Assembly (NCBI GenBank): GCA_030430205.1
Contig: JAUIGE010000024.1
Location: forward strand, 1-64,000
Source: Bacteroidia bacterium
GTDB lineage: Bacteria; Bacteroidota; Bacteroidia; J057
Reading direction: 5' to 3'
DNA length: 64,000 nucleotides
Positions within the stretch are counted from its first letter, which is position 1; every line of letters starts with the position of its first letter. Position numbers and translations under genes: made by a program. A model generated the notes under the pieces. The model saw nothing but the letters and a program-made list of their open reading frames with translations, was not told where the DNA came from and did not search any database. Shown here piece after piece: positions 61,096-64,000 of the stretch.

Positions 61096-62615
61096 CCATA
61101 CTCTTTCAGCAAAGGTGCGATTTCATACTGAATGATGGTGTCATACCAGCTTTCTTCGTCCTCCACCGGGAACTCGCTGATGAAATAGCTGTGGCCGATC
61201 AAAAAGCTTTCGCCTAAATTTCGGTCTGCCAAAATTCGTTCATTCAGCCGGGTAAATTTTTGAATGATTTTTTGGGCGAAAGCGCTGGATATCCCTTGCT
61301 TTTGGAGCTGAACAGCCAATTTTTTCCCAAAGACAGGGACCAGCGAAATGAAGGCAAAACGCCTCCTCAAGGCATAATCCATCATCGCCAGGGAGCGATC
61401 AGCCGTGTTCATCGTGCCAATCACATGCAGATTAGGAGGGATAAAAAATGCCTGATCGGGCAGGTCATAACTGAGCTGGACAGCATGGGCTTCGCTCCGC
61501 TTGTCTGCTTCCAGCAGATACATCAGCTCCCCCAGCACTTTGCTGAGGTGGGCGCGGTTGATTTCGTCGATGACGAAAACATAGGGGCGATCCAGGTCCT
61601 CCGCTGCGCGGACACAAAAGGCAAGAAACTTGCCTGCCTGCAACCGAAAATGGCCGTGGCCATCAGGCCGCAAGCCCATCACGAAGTCTTCGTAGGCATA
61701 ATTCGGATGAAACTGAACCCACTCGACCTGCCGGTCACTTTTGCCGCCCAGCAGCAACCACGATAAGCGCCGCGCCAAAAAGCTTTTGCCTACACCCGGC
61801 GGCCCCTGCAAAACGATGTTTTTCTTCCGGCTCCACACCTGCAGGATTTCCCGGATTTCCTTTTCGTCCTGCAAACATTCTTTCAGAACTGCAGCCTCAT
61901 CAAATTTTGCTTTTGCTACAGCATAAGCCGCCTGAGGTTCAGCTACTTGTGGCAAGTCTTCGCTTGAAATATGCTCATGCAAAAAGCGATCTCCGCGATC
62001 ATCTTCGCCGGGGCGAATGCTTACATAAGCCTGCCAAAGGTCGAGCGCATAATCTGCGGTGGACTGGCTGGCGCTTTTTTCAGCAACCAGAAAAGCCTGC
62101 AAAGCGGATACAGGCAATTTAAACGCCTTTTCGAGGCCGGAGACAAAGGCTATTTTGCTCAGTACGTGACGGGAATAGATCGGCACCAGAGAATCCGGTG
62201 CATAGAGGAAAGCGATTTTCCACTTCACCGCAAGGCCCAGTTCGACCTGGTCTATTCTGGCAAAATCTCCCGCTATTGCAGCTTCAATGAGAGAGACGAT
62301 TTCCTTTCGAATCTGGCGAAAAGCGGCATCCCGGCGAGCGCCGTATTTGCGGTACCAGGCATAGCTGCCATCTGTAACCAGGTGTTGGGCTTTGGTGGCT
62401 TTGCCCGGTTTTTCTCTTTTGAAAATGCCAAATTTATAGGCCGAACCGCCGCGTATGCTGCCGTTTTCGTCGGTCAGGAATTCCAGGGCATAGCAAAAAG
62501 TGTCTTTTTGAGCCGTAGCAGTATATTCTCCCAGCTTCATCTTTCGGATGCGACTGAGAGGCCATTGCCTGACAAAGGCTTTTTGCTGAGTGTTACTGCT
62601 GCTTTCACCTTGCAT
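61080..62615 (-). CDS. mcrB: McrB-family AAA+ restriction GTPase
   Basis: I start at 62615 (MQGESSSNTQQKAFVRQWPL), since the WPLSRI block belongs to the family's N-terminal domain; an ATG at 62639 is also possible. Residues about 15-200 form the domain that recognises the DNA target (GSIRGGSAYKFGIFKR). The AAA+ motor has Walker A GPPGVGKS (271-278), Walker B VFVIDEINRA (about 346-355) and the McrB signature GTMNTADRS (400-408). It should assemble a hexamer, hydrolyse GTP and activate McrC. Together they form a methylation-dependent (type IV) restriction system against phage or plasmid DNA. Confidence 0.92.
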   Translation of the reverse strand: MQGESSSNTQQKAFVRQWPLSRIRKMKLGEYTATAQKDTFCYALEFLTDENGSIRGGSAYKFGIFKREKPGKATKAQHLVTDGSYAWYRKYGARRDAAFRQIRKEIVSLIEAAIAGDFARIDQVELGLAVKWKIAFLYAPDSLVPIYSRHVLSKIAFVSGLEKAFKLPVSALQAFLVAEKSASQSTADYALDLWQAYVSIRPGEDDRGDRFLHEHISSEDLPQVAEPQAAYAVAKAKFDEAAVLKECLQDEKEIREILQVWSRKKNIVLQGPPGVGKSFLARRLSWLLLGGKSDRQVEWVQFHPNYAYEDFVMGLRPDGHGHFRLQAGKFLAFCVRAAEDLDRPYVFVIDEINRAHLSKVLGELMYLLEADKRSEAHAVQLSYDLPDQAFFIPPNLHVIGTMNTADRSLAMMDYALRRRFAFISLVPVFGKKLAVQLQKQGISSAFAQKIIQKFTRLNERILADRNLGESFLIGHSYFISEFPVEDEESWYDTIIQYEIAPLLKEYGLADE

Positions 62616-62662
62616 GCGGGAAATTAGCAAAACAATCACCGCTGCTCAAAGTTTAGCTTCAC

Positions 62663-63961
62663 ATGAGTGAATTTTCTGTCTTCTGGTTTCGCCGCGATCT
62701 GCGGCTGGATGACAATGCGGGCCTCTTTCATGCCCTGACTTCAGGCAGGCCTGTGATCCCTGTTTTCATTTTTGACACAGAAATTTTGGATGAATTGCCG
62801 CCAAAAGACGCACGGGTGGATTTTATCCATCGGACTTTGGAAGAATTGCAGGAAAAGCTCCGGGAATTCGGTAGCAGCCTGCTCGTAAAATATGGAGAAC
62901 CGCTGCAGGTCTGGGAAGAAATTTTATCTGAGTATGAAGGAATAAAAGCCGTTTTCACCAATCATGACTATGAGCCTTATGCGTTGCAAAGAGATCGCGA
63001 AGTGGGTGAAATCCTGGCGCAAAAAGGCATTTCTTTCCACACTTTTAAAGACCAGGTGATTTTTGAGAAAAAAGAAATTTTGTCAGGAAAAGGCACGCCT
63101 TATACCGTTTTTACCCCATACAGCAAAAACTGGAAAGCGACTTTGAGCCCGGCCCATCTGACAGATTATGGGACAGAAGCGCATTTCAGCCATTTTTTTT
63201 CAAGCGAAAAAAAAGAACTCCCCAGCCTCGAATCCATGGGATTTGAAAGGACAAATACGCTTTTCCCCAACCGCATTCCCGATAAAGAAATCATCCGTGT
63301 CTACGAGCAGAAACGCGATTTCCCCGCCCAAAAGGGCGTAACCCACGTCGGGATGCACCTTCGCTTTGGCACGATGAGCATCCGCAAACTGGTCAGGGTG
63401 GCCCTGGCCTTGAATGAGACTTATTTGAATGAATTGATCTGGCGGGAATTTTACATGCAAATTCTGGCCAATTTTCCCCATGTCGTCAATGGGCCATTCA
63501 AGCCTGCTTATGCAGCCATTTCCTGGCGAAATGATGAAGGCGATTTTGAAAAATGGAAAGCGGGGAAAACAGGTTTTCCACTCGTAGACGCAGGCATGCG
63601 CGAAATCGCCGCCACCGGCTATATGCACAACCGTGTGCGCATGCTGGTCTCCAGTTTTCTGGTAAAACACCTGCTCATCAACTGGCAATGGGGCGAAGCC
63701 TACTTCGCCGAAAAATTGCTCGATTTCGAGCTCGCCTCCAACAATGGAGGCTGGCAATGGGCCGCTGGCTGCGGCACGGATGCCGCGCCCTATTTCCGGA
63801 TTTTTAATCCGGAGACACAACTCAAAAAATTTGATTCTCAGGCGGAATACGTCCGCAAATGGGTGCCGGAATACGGCACGCCCACCTATCCCCGACCCAT
63901 GGTCGATCACAAAATGGCGCGTGAGCGCTGTCTGAAGGCGTTTAAAGACGCCCTTACCTGA
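62663..63961 (+). CDS. phrB: Deoxyribodipyrimidine photolyase (class I)
   Basis: The 432-residue enzyme repairs UV-induced pyrimidine dimers with blue light, using FAD. The N-terminal antenna-binding domain starts FSVFWFRRDLRLDDNAGLFH. The FAD-binding domain holds LIWREFYMQIL, MREIAATGYMHNRVRM and NNGGWQWAAGCGTDAAPYFR, the typical flavin pocket. It ends at 63961, just inside the window. The gene is divergent from mcrB, 47 bp apart, and rounds off a cluster of DNA-protection functions. Confidence 0.95.
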   Translation: MSEFSVFWFRRDLRLDDNAGLFHALTSGRPVIPVFIFDTEILDELPPKDARVDFIHRTLEELQEKLREFGSSLLVKYGEPLQVWEEILSEYEGIKAVFTNHDYEPYALQRDREVGEILAQKGISFHTFKDQVIFEKKEILSGKGTPYTVFTPYSKNWKATLSPAHLTDYGTEAHFSHFFSSEKKELPSLESMGFERTNTLFPNRIPDKEIIRVYEQKRDFPAQKGVTHVGMHLRFGTMSIRKLVRVALALNETYLNELIWREFYMQILANFPHVVNGPFKPAYAAISWRNDEGDFEKWKAGKTGFPLVDAGMREIAATGYMHNRVRMLVSSFLVKHLLINWQWGEAYFAEKLLDFELASNNGGWQWAAGCGTDAAPYFRIFNPETQLKKFDSQAEYVRKWVPEYGTPTYPRPMVDHKMARERCLKAFKDALT

Positions 63962-64000
63962 TCAGTGTGATTGTTCCGCTGCGCTCGATCTTCGAGCCAT

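Noticed and set aside
61971-62627. 218-residue ORF antisense to mcrB
   Set aside because: mcrB motifs on the other strand are unambiguous; this frame has none.
62619-62646. TTTG-N20-TAATTTCC promoter for mcrB
   Set aside because: The implied transcription start would fall at or after the ATG at 62615, which the WPLSRI N-terminal block supports as the real start.

Overview
This 64 kb window looks like chromosomal DNA of a free-living, gliding-lineage Bacteroidota, most likely of the Saprospirales type (Lewinella/Haliscomenobacter-like). The phylum call rests on many secreted proteins ending in type IX secretion (T9SS) sorting domains, Bacteroidota-restricted families (DUF4292, DUF4403, the two-domain GlmU-family protein), zinc-free ribosomal protein L31 next to that GlmU homologue, and promoters of the TTTG-N19-TAnnTTTG form. 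The order-level placement is inference. No rRNA, tRNA, CRISPR array, transposase or prophage structural module was seen.

Layout. 1-3.1 kb: repeat-rich DNA with the 3' remnant of a T9SS cargo gene and a T9SS type B cargo gene whose two halves differ strongly in base composition. 3.3-11.6 kb: DUF445 membrane protein, DUF4403 protein and a bacterial alpha-2-macroglobulin. 11.8-18.5 kb: a large T9SS cargo protein, a secreted TPR/ankyrin protein and a ComEA-like HhH protein. 18.7-23.5 kb: M20 dipeptidase, topoisomerase I, a protein with a C-terminal J domain. 23.8-26.4 kb: a fibre-like protein whose signal peptide is split by a frameshift in a C6 run, followed by two paralogous lipoproteins. 26.5-29.8 kb: two T9SS cargo proteins on the minus strand. 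29.9-35.8 kb: SNF2 helicase, endonuclease V, ArsR regulator, PPK2, pterin dehydratase, dUTPase. 35.9-39.6 kb: a Bacteroidota envelope operon (TPR lipoprotein, DUF4292 lipoprotein, EnvC-like protein). 39.6-54.9 kb: MlaF-like ATPase, hydrolase, a T9SS protein with a dead matrixin-like domain, lpdA, folC, SCP2 protein, a thioredoxin-SPOR protein, GlmU-family protein, rpmE2, kdsB, nadE, a cysteine-less redoxin and a 31-residue membrane peptide missed by ordinary ORF cut-offs. 55.3-58.7 kb: a secreted protein with three lamin-tail domains. 58.7-64 kb: a stress/defence cluster with VapBC-type toxin-antitoxin, a DinB-fold protein, McrBC restriction and a photolyase.

The genes fall into three themes: cell-envelope building and surface display (T9SS cargo, lipoproteins, EnvC, A2M), housekeeping enzymes, and DNA protection. 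The most distinctive non-coding feature is a set of intergenic repeats of several unrelated families. One family forms near-perfect hairpins at three loci; another sits just beside start or stop codons; a 26-bp unit supplies the stop codon of two unrelated genes; and a region near 55.05-55.23 kb has long inverted arms enclosing three further hairpins. No single block is a clearly new multi-gene system. The best candidates for undescribed biology are the frameshifted fibre/lipoprotein cluster, the matrixin-like protein that has lost its zinc site, the small membrane peptide with the Cys-less redoxin, and the 55 kb structured element.
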